A DNA stretch of 64,000 bases, from the NCBI RefSeq assembly GCF_032854445.1, contig NC_088305.1, positions 25,318,628 through 25,382,627 on the forward strand, read 5' to 3'. The first letter of the stretch is position 1; each line of letters starts with the position of its first letter. This DNA is from Liolophura sinensis. Its lineage: Eukaryota; Mollusca; Polyplacophora; Chitonida; Chitonidae. Both the position numbers and the translations under genes were made by a program. Positions 23,015 through 35,268 of the stretch are shown piece by piece. Below the pieces are notes generated by a model, which was given only the letters and a program-made list of their open reading frames with translations, did no database searches and had not been told where the DNA came from.

Positions 23015-23188
23015 GTTGTCTTTTACAGGTTTTGCTTTACATTCCAATATCATATTTCCTTCTCATGATTTCAAGTGTTGTGTATTAACTCTGTATTACC
23101 ACAACGTCATACAGGGGTTCCCAGGCTACTGATTCAATCAAATTCCAGGAGTTTTCCAGGATTTTCCAGGAGCTTCACAGATAAATCT

Positions 23189-23216
23189 TCTCTCTCTCTC
23201 TCTCTCTCTCTAACAG
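23189..23216 (+). promoter_or_regulatory. (CT)n microsatellite forming the polypyrimidine tract of an acceptor
   Basis: About ten CT dinucleotides run directly into TAACAG at the start of the exon at 23217. The splice acceptor's pyrimidine tract is therefore a simple repeat that may vary in length between individuals. Confidence 0.7.
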
Positions 23217-23422
23217 TACAAGACACAGGTGCCAGATGCCCTAAGAAAGATCCGGATGTTTATGTACGGACGAAGACGTTCAGTGGTCTGCGTGTGATTG
23301 ACCAAAACAAGCCACCAGACACAGCTCAAGCGAAACGGGAACAGTTTCGCAAAAACACTCCTCGACGCCACACATTGGCCATCTCCTCGTCCAGTCAGAA
23401 GAAAGATGGAGACAAAAAAGAG
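23217..23422 (+). CDS. Coding exon 2 of the same unrecognised protein
   Basis: The acceptor is a (CT)n tract followed by TAACAG|T (23216/23217). The donor is AAAGAG|GTAAGT (23422/23423). With the leftover G from the previous exon it reads V-QDTGARCPKKDPDVYVRT and continues with no stop for 68 codons, ending KKDGDKKE exactly at the donor (phase 0). The sequence is strongly basic, with an RRHTLAISSSS stretch that looks like a basophilic-kinase (RRxT/S) site. It looks low in structure and hydrophilic. Codon use is GC-richer than the introns, as expected for a coding exon. Good splice sites, an open frame and matching phase make this the surest coding segment in the window. The family is not identified. 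Confidence 0.65.
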
Positions 23423-23543
23423 GTAAGTAACTTTTGGAACTTTTTATAACAGGAACTTGTAAGTTGACCTAAAATAGAAAATCACCCTTAAACAATTTTT
23501 TTTTTTTTGACTACTATGTTGTGTGTCGGCTAATTATGTCACA

Positions 23544-23793
23544 TTTATTTATTAGTGCTTTCAACTGTACTCAATAATATTTCGCAAATACGGCTTGGGC
23601 CAGCATTATGGTGGGTAGGAAAGTGGACAAGAGCATGAGGGAAACCCTTGACTGTAGTTTGCTGGCAGACTGTCCCATGTACTGCGGAAGAGAAACATGA
23701 GCGGGATTTGAACTCACAGCTACTGTATTGGTGAGAGACTCCTTGGTCATTACGCCATGCTGCTATCCCAACCACCTCAGTCACGGAGGCCCC
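23544..23793 (-). mobile_element. tRNA-derived SINE family 1, full length, diverged
   Basis: Inverse copy from ATTTATTTATTAGTGCTTTC to CAGTCACGGAGGCCCC. It starts about 120 bases downstream of the exon at 23217-23422, which thus has SINEs on both sides. Confidence 0.85.
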
Positions 23794-24651
23794 AAATGTG
23801 TTACAAGTAAAATGGACTTAATGTATGTACCCCTAATTATGCATTTTTAGAAGCAAATAAAGGCCCTGAACTTTTGCATGGTACCAAAACTTTCATTTTT
23901 GCAGATGGTTATTCAAGTCTTGAAATTTAGTTTTATGTTGGAGCAGGACATAATGGCAAATTTCCCAGCTAATCACATTATTAAAAAAAATGAACGTTTA
24001 CACTTACATGGTAGTTAGTCCTGTGCTAAACAATTGGTCATTGTCAAATGTGTTTCATAACATTCCACTCTGATCTCACCGTTATGACTTACATTTCTAC
24101 GTCACACAAACAGTGACGTTATACATACGCAAACTTGTTTGCCGTTGATGCATGACCTCTATGGAGGGAGTGAAAAAGAACGACAGCATGATTGCCTCAT
24201 TTTCTTCATTTGGTGGGGGGGGGGGGGGGGGGAGGTAACATTCTCTGTTTTTGACTTGGTTTGAGACAAAGTTCAGCGGCACTGGGATTACACAACAGAC
24301 AACAAGCCTCAAAATGGCTTTCTGTTATCAGTGAAACAATCAGAATCAGACAGAATGTAACTTACGAGTATGTCAAATACAGTATTTTGAGCTGCTCCTT
24401 TACTCTTGCTTCAAGTCCAACAACTTCATTTACCAACATGCCAAGATAATGTACCCTGGCAAAGATGTACAGATAGAGATAAACTCCGCTAAAACAAACA
24501 TACAGAAAAGCAAAGTCTTGTCAGTGAAATTTGATACCCCCTGTTGGGAACCCCAGCTGTGCAGAGCATGATATCAGCACTGATTATCTGGGTAAACCTG
24601 GCAGAGGTGTTGACAGTTGTAAAGTATCTGACACCCCCTGGTGTGGGGCCT

Positions 24652-24820
24652 CATTGGAAACTGTTGGCAAAGATGATGCTAGGCCTAGATGCTGACATAA
24701 ACACTCACTGGAAACTGGTGGCAGAGGTCATGTTTGGGCCTGATATGGAGATTGCCACTCACTGGAAACTGGTGACAGAGATGATGGTATGGCCTAATAT
24801 GGAGATTGCCACTCCTTGGA
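24652..24820 (+). repeat. 54-bp imperfect triple repeat
   Basis: Three copies built on CACTGGAAACTGGTGGCAGA. The frame stays open across them (THWKLVAEVMFGPDMEIA and variants), but the ORF around it shows no other coding sign. Confidence 0.65.
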
Positions 24821-25615
24821 GCATGTCTGTTGTATTCCGTCTGGTGCCAATAGCAACAATTATGACACCTCATTAAATGATAATTTGTTGTCTGTCTAGC
24901 AATGACCTGATTACCCATTAGCCCAGTTATTTCCACAGCCTTAATGAGCAAGAAGAAGAAGCAGATATGCCTGAAATCACTGAAAATTTATTTACATTGC
25001 CGTAGTCAGCAATTAATAGTTTAAAATGTTGCACAAATATAAGGTATAATACGGTATCTTATTTTTTAAATGGCCACGGTATCTTACGATAAGGCTGAAA
25101 TATTGCCGATGTAGCATTAAGCGATAAACATTCATTTATTCTCATTATGTGGAAGATGACTCAGTCAATTTACAACGAAACTGCTCTTCTCCATTAGGCG
25201 TTCACATTTAAAACATTACAGGGGAAATTTTGTAAGTGTCATATCAAAAATATAGAGCGAATATAACACAACACTAATCACAGCATCATGTAGTCTGGGA
25301 GGTAAAAATACCTATGTTAGGCCACACCCGATGAACTCTTGTGTTTTACAGGCAGAATTAACCTATTTTCAATGCCATCTGAAGGTTTAAAAAATAAAAT
25401 GGCAAAATCATGTATAATTTGTGGGAAAAGTGGGATGCAGTTGTTCCTGTTAAAAGACATATTTATGTCCTTGGAAGCCTTGAAACATGGGGGAAAATCT
25501 TAAAAATGAGGGCAGACACAATAAAAAAGGTGTATTTTTAATATTATTTTCATTAAATTTTGTTGTTGGCTCGCTAGTAAGCCGCAATATAAAATTGTTT
25601 GCAGCTTACAAAATG

Positions 25616-26029
25616 GTAGTGCTGTACATCCCTACAACTGCCCCAACCAGCAGGTCAAACAGTAGTGCTGTACATCCCTACAACTGCCCTAACCAGCAAG
25701 TCAAACAGTAGTGCTGTACATCCCTACAGCTGCCCCAACCAGCAAGTCAAACAGTAGTGCTGTACATCCCTACAACTGCCCTAACCAGCGAGTCAAACAG
25801 TAATGCTGTATATCCCTACAACTGCCCCAACCAGCAAGTCAAACGGTAGTGCTGTACATCCCTACAACTGCCCCAACCAGCAAGTCAGACAGTAGTGCTG
25901 TACATCCCTACGGCTGCCCCAACCAGCAGGTCAAACAGTAGTGTTGTACATCCCTACAACTGCCCCAACCAGCAGGTCAAACAGTAGTGCTGTACATCCC
26001 TACAGCTGCCCCAACCAGCAAGTCAAACA
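25616..26029 (+). repeat. 46-bp tandem array, nine copies
   Basis: Nine units of exactly 46 bp start at 25616 and every 46 bases after (GTAGTGCTGTACATCCCTAC, then CTGCCCCAACCAGCA). Few differences separate them. A single diverged inverse unit lies 9.5 kb away at 35549. Confidence 0.92.
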
Positions 26030-26099
26030 GGGTAGTGGGAGACAGGAACTGGAAATTTACTTGTGCTGAAGACAATTGCATGCAGTCCTGGCTTAAATA

Positions 26100-26373
26100 T
26101 TTATTTATTTATTTATTTATTTGAATGGTGTTTTACACTGAACTCAAGAATATTTCACTTATATGACGGCGGCCAGCATTATGGTGAGAGGAAACCAGAC
26201 AGAGCCTGGGGGAAACACACGACCTTCTGCAGGTTGCTGCAGACCTTCCCACTTATTGCCGGAGAGGAAGCCAGCATGAGCTTGACTTGAACTCAGGTCG
26301 ACCGCATTGGTGAGAGGCCCCTGGGTCATTATGCGGTGCCAGCGCGCTAACCAACTGAGCCATGGAGGCCCCC
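26100..26373 (-). mobile_element. tRNA-derived SINE family 1, full length with target duplication
   Basis: Inverse copy with a long (TTTA)n tail, ending in GAGCCATGGAGGCCCCC. GCTTAAATA at 26091-26099 is repeated at 26376-26384, a probable target-site duplication. Confidence 0.88.
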
Positions 26374-26392
26374 TAGCTTAAATAAGCTAGCT

Positions 26393-26559
26393 CCGTACAT
26401 GGGAAGGTCTTCCAGCAATCTGTGGATGGTCGTGGGTTTCCCCCAGGCTGTGCCCGGTTCTCTCTCACCATAATGCTGGTCACCGTCGTATAAGTGAAAT
26501 ATTCTTGAGTACAGCATAAAACACCAATCGAATTAAGTAAATAAATAAATCAATCAATC
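26393..26559 (+). mobile_element. tRNA-derived SINE family 1, 5'-truncated, with 12-bp target duplication
   Basis: AATAAGCTAGCT at 26381-26392 and again at 26560-26571 flanks body-plus-tail SINE sequence. This insertion landed beside the target duplication of the preceding inverse copy, giving a head-to-head pair. Confidence 0.85.
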
Positions 26560-27490
26560 AATAAGCTAGCTGAATTGACAAGCTACGATAATCCAAAGAT
26601 TAGCAAGACCATTCCGAAAATTTTATGCAAGCATTATAAATCCATGTAATTGACTGCATTGTGGTTCTTTCCACTTTCTAGACAGAATGGTTGTTGACTG
26701 TAAGGTATCCTGAAATAACACATTGACCATGTGCATAATGAGCAATATCTGTTTTTGAGTGACAATATTTTGGTCAGAGAATGCCTTTCCATATAACTAG
26801 AGCAACAAACTCTGGCTGTCTTCAGAGAAATTTCTTAATTAAATCAGAACATGGCGGTCTCGTGTTTCGCTCATTAACGTTGGACATGGCCGAAATTGTT
26901 AGAGACTGCATAATGACACTTTGATGATTCCAATCTTGTTCCCTCGGGCACAAGGTTGACTGCCTGGACACAGAAAAGGGACAGAAATAAGGTTTCAGAA
27001 ATCCCAGGGAAAGGGGCAGGGTACAACATCAGTCCCAAAGGGCCGCTAACCTAGTTAATTTCCCGTGCGATAATATTCACACTGCGCCAGCTGAGACCCC
27101 CTAACTGTTTGTCTTCAAAGGGAGATAATAGGCATGGGCAAATTCTTCCAGTGGGTGCATAAAGCCTTTGAATGGTGCAGACAGAGATCAATTTTGCCTT
27201 GGAAGTTTAATCATTTTCTTTGTCTGTGTAATGCCGCTGCTCTTGTGATCACACGTTATATTTTCTTTTGTTTTTATGTTTTTTTGTTTTTCTTGTTTTG
27301 TTTCTTTTCTCAAAAACGTTGGTGAGGCTCATTCTGTGTTAAAAATTATTCAACTTTCCTTTTGATTGTTTGTCTATTAAATGTGATACCCTAAAATTTA
27401 CAGGTTAATGGACTTCATACAACAATTTTATTTTCACTAAAATATCACATTACTATTTTTTTTCTCTAGTTGGTGTAGTCTTCTCTTGTT

Positions 27491-27753
27491 ATTTATTTAT
27501 TTGATTGGTGTTTTACACCATACTCAAGAATATTTCACTTATATGACGGCTGTCAGCATTATGGTGGGAGGAAACCTGGCAGAGACCGGGGAAAACCCAC
27601 AACCATCCGCAGGTTGCTGCAGACCTTCCCACATACGGCCGGAAAGGAAGCCAGCATGAGCTGGACTTGAACTCACAGCGACCGCATTGGTGAAAGGCTC
27701 CTGGGTCATTGCGCTGTGCTAACGCACTAACCAACTGAGCCACGGAGGCCCCT
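27491..27753 (-). mobile_element. tRNA-derived SINE family 1, full length
   Basis: Inverse copy from the (TTTA)n tail to GAGCCACGGAGGCCCC. The flanks TCTCTTGTT and TCTCCTGTT may be a slightly mutated target duplication. Confidence 0.88.
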
Positions 27754-28527
27754 CGTCTCCTGTTAAGGACAGTTATAAGTTTGGTTATAGCAAGCTCAAG
27801 GTAACAACACAGTTTTCTTCAAAGTCTAGGACATCTCCGTTTTCACCTGTAAGATAGAGCGTTTTCTGTGGATGAAATTAATGGTCATTCAGGGTAAATC
27901 AGTTAAGCGTTATTTTAATTAGCACACTGCCATAAGCAGACTATGATAAAACCTTGACTAAACTGTTCAGAAGTAAAACTGTCTAATACTTTAATATTCA
28001 GCTTGTTGTAGCTGGCTAAGTGGCCGCTCTGCAGCAATCTGATTGGTTTAACCATTCATGATAACTGTTAATTTGGCATCAAAATATGAAGGCAAAAAAT
28101 TTGAATGACTAATTGATGACAGAAAGAAGAGACAGTTTATTCTTCAGTTTCATATTTAACACAGTTTCTAAACATTGTTTGATAACTCTCACACCAGAAA
28201 GTTGAGATGGAACAGATGCCTTTCATGATTTGTGAGGTGTGAAAAGATTACCATGTACTAAAAGAAGGGGAGTTATTCCTTCTCCATCCAATCAATCAAT
28301 CAATAAACTGTCAATAAATCCGCACTGAACACTATTAAAGTCGAATTTACTTCCTCCTAGGAACTGGCACCTATCAACATGCCTAAGGATTTGGGCTAAG
28401 CTTTCAGATTCCAATAGCCAAATATTTAATATAACTCGACAAAATTGCTAGGTGGCTAACAGAATTAGCCATATAAGTGTGCCCTGTAGACTTTTTGTGA
28501 ATTTAGCCCCAGAAGCTTTTTCCATGG

Positions 28528-28749
28528 GTCCTAATTCCTGAACCTTTTTCGCATTTGAAAGACCAACTTTCAGCACAATTTAGGCATGTTTTCAATTTGA
28601 TTTTGGAGACAAAACTACATTGGCTGGATTGGCCAGTTTCAGGGCTTCACAAAAAAGTATAATTTTATCAGTCTACAGAGAATAATGTCATCAGAATTTG
28701 CTGGAATAAACACCTTGGAAACATGCAAAAAGGTTGAATAATTACAGTA
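28528..28749 (-). mobile_element. TIR element family A, copy 8
   Basis: Inverse orientation: CCTAATTCCTGAACC at the left, AAAGGTTGAATAATTACAGT at the right, with the conserved TTTTGGAGACAAAACTACAT inside. Confidence 0.75.
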
Positions 28750-29445
28750 GTACTGGTCAGCCCTACAGATTCCTCAGTTGACCAATCATCATCACTTAGA
28801 TGGACATGTGATGTTAGCTGCTATCATAACATTGACATTTTAACTAGACTAACATGGAGAAAGGGGTCCTATGTGGGCTGTTGTAATTTTCCTAAACACT
28901 TGATGTCTGATCTCTTCCAATTCTCACACAAATGGCAGTTTGAAGCACAACTTTTGCAGTGTTTTTTTTTTCACATATGAATCCAAGAAAGTGGAAAAAG
29001 AGAGTACTGTACCTGTATCTTCTTTGACTTTAAAAATTGTGATTAAAAGCCATAACACTACAATATTTGTCACCAAATTGTCATTTTGAACAAGGAAAGT
29101 CATAATTTCAATGCCATATTTGTACGTGAGGTATTGTTAAATCTATTGCATATGATCTGTTAAACTTATTTCATTAGCTTTTCCCTTGGTTGTTTGTTGT
29201 GCACAATGTGGCTTAAATAAAAGAAATAAATAAATACCCAAGTGGCACTAAACGTTAAAATCATTGCATTCATTACTAGTTATTCAGCTGGACAATTTTC
29301 ATGTCTCTTTCCAGTGCATGTAATTTGTATCATACTGAGAGTATAGTGGAGTTTATTGACCAATGAGAAATTAGATAGGTACCAACTAATGTAAAGCTTA
29401 CTATTTAATAAAGTTTAATAGAGTGGAAAAAGAAAATGCTAACTG

Positions 29446-29663
29446 CCCTAATTCCTCAACTTTTTCACAAATAAAGGAGCTGCTTTCAGTGCAACTTACG
29501 AATGTTTTTAATATGACTTTGGAGACAAAACTACATTGGTTGGGTTGACCAATTTCTGGACTTCACAAAAGTATAATTTTATCAGTCTGTGTAGAATAAG
29601 GTTCTCAGAATATGTATGAATAAACACCTTGCAAACAAGTGAAAAGTTTGAAGAACTACAGTA
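29446..29663 (-). mobile_element. TIR element family A, copy 9
   Basis: Inverse orientation: CCCTAATTCCTCAAC at the left, GTTTGAAGAACTACAGTA at the right. It lies about 0.7 kb from copy 8 in the same orientation. Confidence 0.75.
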
Positions 29664-30163
29664 ATTTAGAGGAAATAGTCTTTTATAAGACATCTGGCTT
29701 GTGCGGTTTATTAGAGTGACAACGGTAATGTGTAAATATTTACCAGAGCTATCAGCTACTAGAGTTGCAGTAAACCCCTTAATTGTCAGGGTAAATAAAC
29801 GAGGCAGTAATGGACAAACACACATGTTTATTGATGGAGTTGGTCATTAGTGAGTCGGACATCATACATTTTACAGTCCTGTGAAATTATCTCTTCCATG
29901 TAAACATAATATATGAAGTCTTGGTTCTGACCAAAGGCAATGAGCTTGTCTAAAATGACTGATGGCTATTTTCACAAGAGGGAAAATGTGGCTCAAGGGA
30001 GCTTTTTTAGAAGGACAGGGGTTAATTTACGTGAAGATTTGTGGCTGTTATTTTTCATCTTAGCGCAAATTGCCTCATCAGTCTGCCGCTGTGACCATTG
30101 ACTCTCTGAGACAGCAAGTTCTGCTTGGTGATTTTCGATATTTTGGTATAATATCAAAATATA

Positions 30164-30363
30164 TACCATAAATCTTCAACATTTTTAACCACAAAAAAAC
30201 CTTTTGTGAGTGAAATTTATGCATACATTTGTTATTAAAATGTCACCAAAAATGATTTTTGTGTGTCACTAAAGATGAAACTTCATAAAACTGTGCAGAT
30301 TATTTCTCTACACCCTATAATATTGGTCACACAAGTAGCTGAAAAGGGTGAAAAATTAGGGTA
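30164..30363 (+). mobile_element. TIR element family B, copy 3
   Basis: About 200 bp, from CATAAATCTTCAACATTTTT to AAAAGGGTGAAAAATTAGGG, including GTCACTAAAGATG, CAGATTATTTCTCTACAC and CCTATAATATTGG. It lacks a short stretch present in copy 1. Confidence 0.65.
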
Positions 30364-30599
30364 ATTACAGTTTTCCTCCTGCCTTAATCTTGAAATTTGT
30401 GGATGCCTCTGCTCACACTGTTTGATGGAGTCTTATTGATAAAAATCGGTTAATAGTGCCCTTCTTGGCATTTGTGCAGACTTAGCATTTTTTTTTCAGA
30501 CTCCAAGGTGGTATTCCAGCATTGCAAGGTGCTTGTGTGTATGGCACCTGGTGGAAAATCCCTCCGTAGCTTGCAAAATGTTGGTGTCTAACCCTTGAC

Positions 30600-30710
30600 A
30601 GTCTGGTTTCCCACATACATGTTTTTGTGTATGGTGTTAAGATGCTGTCGTAGAACAGTAGTATAAATTCAAATTCTTGAGTGCTGCATTGAATATCAAA
30701 TATCAAATTA
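30600..30710 (+). mobile_element. Highly diverged SINE family 1 tail
   Basis: GGTTTCCCACATACATG, GCTGTCGTAGAACAG and AATTCTTGAGTGCTGCATTG follow the order of the SINE body and tail but with many differences. An old relic. Confidence 0.4.
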
Positions 30711-30837
30711 CCAATAAGTGACCTTGATATGCATATATGGGTCATCTGTATAGAAAATAGATCTCATATAATTCATATTTATGTTAAGAATTAGAATATT
30801 TGCAAGTGAATGGTGGGGGATGAATTCATTTTGTTTC

Positions 30838-30918
30838 ACGTGACGAAAAGTTTCACGTTGGAATTGCAAACTTTCACGATGGAATTGCAAACTTTCACGT
30901 CGGAATTGCAAACTTTCC
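30838..30918. repeat. Triple repeat of about 25 bp
   Basis: CGGAATTGCAAACTTTCACG-type text occurs three times in a row, each differing by one or two bases near 'GTTGG/GATGG/GTCGG'. Confidence 0.75.
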
Positions 30919-32342
30919 AGACTGTTCAGTGCACAGATATTTGCATATAAATTCATATGCTTCAGTGGTTAATTTGTATGCAAATTTCTGAAAGGACTGA
31001 GACATCCAAATGTCCAGCCATGGTGCAAACCAACACACCGCTGCAGATCTGTGGGATCTAAAGTCTGTGGCCTAACTGACCTGCTGACAGGTCATCATTG
31101 TCCATTCACTGGCCTTAATCTTGACCAGCCTGGTAATTCTTGCATCTGTCCGCTAGCCCTAGCATCTCACTGCTTCCAGTTTGGCTGCATGCCCGGGGTA
31201 ATGTTCCTTTATTGAGCTGCTCACGCTTGAATGATTGCGATTTGGCCTTCAGGGAACTTCTCATTGTGACTAGCCTTTTGGCTGTGAACAGTCTGGCCAC
31301 GTGATTCTCTCAGCCCGAAAGGAAGGAGGAATATGGGAAAGGATTGCCTCTGGGTTTTGTAAAACAAATATTGCTACGTGTAAATTTCCTGAGCACATCA
31401 TTGCTTCTAACCATTAATTACCCGCCTACTATCACTGACCTAGATAGTTGACAGTTTGAGGAGACTGCTTAACACACTGAATCCAATTTCATAAAGTCTC
31501 CTGTCTTTGATGAGTTTTAGCTGCTTTATCCTAAAAAGTTAAAGAAAAATTTTTTAAATAAAAGTAGAGGCGCAATTTAAACAATAGCTGTGACAGCGTC
31601 AAAAAAGTAGTAGTCATCTTGGCGTTGTGATCTTTGTGAAGTAAATGGTCAATGTACATGTTAGAAGATAGGATCAAAAATTGTGTCAAAATTGTGATGG
31701 AGCTGCTTCTGGCATCTAAAGTCTGCTGGAGACCAGAGTAAAATGCTCAACTGTTGAATGGACGAGATTGTTGCCTTAGTCAAAAAGTTGAACGCAGACG
31801 ACGAGCATTTGGCTAACGGATGGCCATGAAGCAGGTCAGGTGACCAGACATGACACCTCACATGGCTTGCCAGACGAAAGATGGTGGACTCTAATGATGT
31901 GTTATAGTGGAGTTTGGCTCCTATTTTTATTGTTAAAACAGCGACATCATCGTTTACGGGCTCGTTATCGATGAAAATGCGTGAATCTCTTTATCATCAT
32001 TTCGGACACCATTTTGAACAAACCACGAGGAGAGTCACATTTATTAGCAAATTTCTATTGGTCTGTTTGTGTATCTGGCTCAGCTGGTAGCTTGGATTCC
32101 CCGAACACAGTAAGGTTTTTCTCTCGCTTGCCTGAAAATATCAAACAGGCTAGATACTTGACTGACGATCTTGTCAGTTGAAAGCCTCAGTATAAACTGT
32201 GCGCACATGATGAGGCTTTAGTTACTTATAGTCAATAATTGAGCATTTGGCTCTCGTCTGCGGTGGGCTTAAACCCTGAACAAGAATTCTTTATTGAAAT
32301 AAGGAGCTGGTGGTTGCTGAGAGTTCAGTTCCAAGTCATTAA

Positions 32343-32763
32343 TGCCTTACTCCTTACAGTGCATGTCCTACTCCTTACAGTGCATGCCATTCTCCTTACA
32401 GTGCATGCCATTCTCCTTACAGTGCATGTCCCACTCCTTACAGTGCATGCCATTCTCCTTACAGTGCATGCCTTACTCCTTACAGCGCATGCCATTCTCC
32501 TCACAGTGGATGCCATTCTCCTTACAGTGCATGTCCTACTCCTTACAGTGCATGTCCTACTCCTAACAGTGCATGTTCTACTCCTAACAGTGCATGCCAT
32601 TCTCCTTACAGTGCATGCCATTCTCCTTACAGTGCATGCCTTACTCCTTACAGCGCATGCCATACTCCTTACAGCGCATGCCATTCTCCTTACAGTGCAT
32701 GCCATTCTCCTTACAGTGCATGCCATACTCCTTACAGTGCATGCCATACTCCTTACAGTGCAT
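32343..32763. repeat. 21-bp tandem array, about 20 copies
   Basis: Unit CCTTACAGTGCATGCCATTC(T) with variants CCTACT and CCTTACT. As 21 is divisible by three, several frames on both strands are stop-free and give 7-residue protein repeats. These are repeat artefacts, not genes. Confidence 0.93.
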
Positions 32764-32906
32764 CTGCCACTACCTTTTTGTTTGCTTTACATCACTGCCA
32801 CCTCCACAAATTTGGGGTCACGGTGATGAGGTAGGAAATAAATGATGACAGAAAACACAAAAAGTTTCTAATAATACTTATTACACTTGCATTCAGTTTA
32901 TCTAAA

Positions 32907-32991
32907 ACCATAATGTGGCTGCCGTCATATAAGTGAAATATTCTTGAGTACGGCGTAAAACACCAATGAAATAAATAAATAAATAAATAAA
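32907..32991 (+). mobile_element. SINE family 1 tail fragment
   Basis: ACCATAATGTGGCTGCCGTC to (AAAT)n, only the last 85 bp. It faces an inverse fragment that starts 28 bases downstream, forming a tail-to-tail pair. Confidence 0.85.
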
Positions 32992-33018
32992 TCTTTATTT
33001 AAAGTTATCAAGCAGTTG

Positions 33019-33174
33019 ATTTATTAATTTATTTGATTGGTGTTTTACACCGTATTCAAGAATATTTCACTTATACGGCAGCCAGCATTATGGTGGGTGA
33101 ACCCATGGCCATCCGCAGGTTGCTGCAGACCTTCCCACGTACGGCCGGAGAGGCAGCTAGCATGAGCTGGACTA
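33019..33174 (-). mobile_element. SINE family 1, truncated inverse copy
   Basis: From (TTTA)n through TTTACACCGTATTCAAG and CCATCCGCAGGTTGC to AGCATGAGCTGGACT, then ends. The head is absent. Confidence 0.85.
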
Positions 33175-33324
33175 TCAAATAGTTGACACCTGTCAAAATA
33201 CAACATGCATTTGATGCAGAACATTGTGCTTTTATGCTGCTTAGTTTCAGGCAGATACAGTTAAGAATCTCGCTCTGTGAAAAGTATACAGTAACCAACA
33301 TCTCACATTTTAAATCTGTTTCAG

Positions 33325-33558
33325 AAAATTGAGAAACAGCCCATTATCCACTCCCTTAATTATCCTGCTTGTGATTTCTTCCCACTGATTGTCCCACACA
33401 TCCACTTTAAAGAAACCACTCTTCTCCACCGTCTTCCTATACCTCATCCTGAAGCCTCTTTGAAGTCATCTCTATTCTGTGTCCATCAGCCATTCCAGAA
33501 CATTGTCCTAATGGGCAATAACTCTTGGGGAATCACCCCCTCGTTAATGGCTTGTTAA
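33325..33558 (+). other. Candidate alternative terminal exon (77 codons)
   Basis: After AATCTGTTTCAG (ending 33324) a frame in phase 0 is open for 77 codons (KIEKQPIIHSLNYP... to TAA 33556-33558). This phase fits the donor of the exon at 23217. No convincing donor lies inside, so it would have to be a terminal exon. Pyrimidine-rich sequence lacks stops by chance, and no polyadenylation signal was identified nearby, so this is weak. Confidence 0.22.
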
Positions 33559-35192
33559 GCATCAGCTGTCGAATCAAGAAGCGATTAGTCACCATGCAGG
33601 GCAGTCTGTCAGTGTGTTAATGGGCCGTGGTTCAGGGTAGGGGGAAGAATGTGAGCGTGTAACTAGTAGAATAGTGTGATTCTGTACAGAAAAGCTTCAG
33701 AACAAGTCCTCTGTTAAGCATACCCAAAGATAAAAAAAACGAACAATTTCAGTTGTAGTGTCTTCCTTGAACTGCACATGTCTAAAGCTTTGATGATACG
33801 GATAGTACGTGTGCCTTCACTAAAATATCATGAATGACTAGTACCTCAGGGATGAGAATATTTTGCTGATCTGCTAATCTTAAGGGAAATCAGGATTTTG
33901 AGAGTGTCTAATCTTCTAACCAAAGTGGGCGATACTAATTGTTTTACTAATAGGGCTCATGCTAGTACATGTAGAAGAATTTTCAGCTGATTTGGATGGA
34001 AAAGATTCTGTGCCCTGCATTCTTGAGTCTATAACGATGTGTTACAAATTGCACAGGTTGCACTAGCTTAGAAAACTCAGAAATGAGTTTAATCGTACCA
34101 AAAACTCCCAGTGGATATGTTTTCCAACATGCTTTTGTGACACTATCATGCATAAATTAATCGTGTTAATGTAATTTTATTTTACAAATAAACAGCGTAA
34201 ATTCCAAAATTATAATTATACATTAATGCCTTAGTTTTATCTAAAATATACTGTGTTTCGTATGATGATATCTGAATATCTAATGAATGATCAGCTTCGG
34301 ACTATCTCAGACTTACTTAAGACTACATGTACTCGGCTTTCAAATATAGGATGTACTTGTACAAACAACCGGGGCGTTAATTGCTGATTTGGAATCTTAG
34401 TGAGCAATTCAAGAGATAAAAATAGCTGTGACTCCATTACGATTGGCAAAATGCATGAAGCATTGACGTGCGAATCTACCACCAGCTGTGTGGGTGCTAT
34501 ACTCTGCTATTTTTAGATTTTATGGGGGTAATTTAGGCATGTGATGAAGTTGCCGGAAATCTCTGTGGGTGGTGGCAATTGTTTCTGAGGGGTGAGGGGG
34601 GAGACTGAGCAGAGGCTGTGTTAAGGAAGGTAGTTAATACTCTGTTTGGTTTGGGACACCATGCAGTGTGGCTGCCTATAGTACCACATTGTTCACAGCT
34701 TGTATGGGGTTACGTACCCGGACTGTGAGATCGCATTGACATGGATTATGTGTAAAATGACAAATGGGTGCAGGCAGATTTGTCACTTTCCAAGACCAGG
34801 TAAATTAAGTCTTTTTGCATTTTGTACGGTTTAAATTTTATAAAGGATTTTATAACGTATAGAGTTACTTGAGTAATTACATGAATTATGTTTAATAATA
34901 ATAATAATAATAGTAATAATAGGGTATTACTTGTAGATGTATGTTTATGTTGGAGCTCAGATTTCCTAGTTTAAATCAAATAGAAACGAGCACACAACTT
35001 TCTACAGTCTATCCACGGTGTAGAGATAAATACAGGAATTCTGAAGAATGACTTGCATATGCAAAATTAGCTGAAAAAAAAGGAAAATTTTAAGGAAAAT
35101 TTTCACGTGTCTTGTTAACAAATACAATTCAACCACTGTTGATCGAATGGCAATTGTTTTTGCATGAATATTACATGACCCACATTGATCTG

Positions 35193-35268
35193 TTATTACA
35201 TTATTATGTTATTACATTAAAACGTTATTACATTAAAACGTTATTACATTAATACGTTATTACATTAA
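35193..35268. repeat. Short AT-rich 17-bp repeat
   Basis: TTATTACATTAAAACG occurs about four times in a row. Shortly after, CATTGTATAAATGTCTTATA is duplicated (about 35456-35501). Confidence 0.75.

Larger units (their letters stand above)
8284..23216 (+). other. Putative intron of about 14.9 kb
   Basis: Bounded by the donor GTAAGT at 8284 and the acceptor TAACAG ending at 23216. It holds six TIR family A copies, two family B copies, three family C fragments, four SINEs and the 85-bp array, all listed separately. In 9620-11745, 15340-16470, 17800-19650, 20280-22080 and 22310-22850 I find no coding exon. A short 34-39-bp imperfect repeat based on 'CTCAAAGTTGTGAC' lies at about 21528-21615, and there is an A-run near 18340. 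Confidence 0.5.

Noticed and set aside
24544-24876. 110-codon ORF with THWKLVAEVM repeats
   Set aside because: It rests on a 54-bp imperfect triple repeat in otherwise ordinary intron-like DNA, without splice signals or a recognisable domain.
27513-27743. ORFs such as MAQLVSALAQRNDPGAFHQC and similar ones at 12871, 15029, 23545, 53257, 55953 and 56309
   Set aside because: All are translations of the tRNA-derived SINE in one frame and recur wherever a copy is intact. They are non-coding.
32239-32845. 195-codon frame with LLLTVHA repeats and a 140-codon antisense frame
   Set aside because: The 21-bp unit is a multiple of three and stop-free in several frames, so the long ORFs follow from unit length alone.
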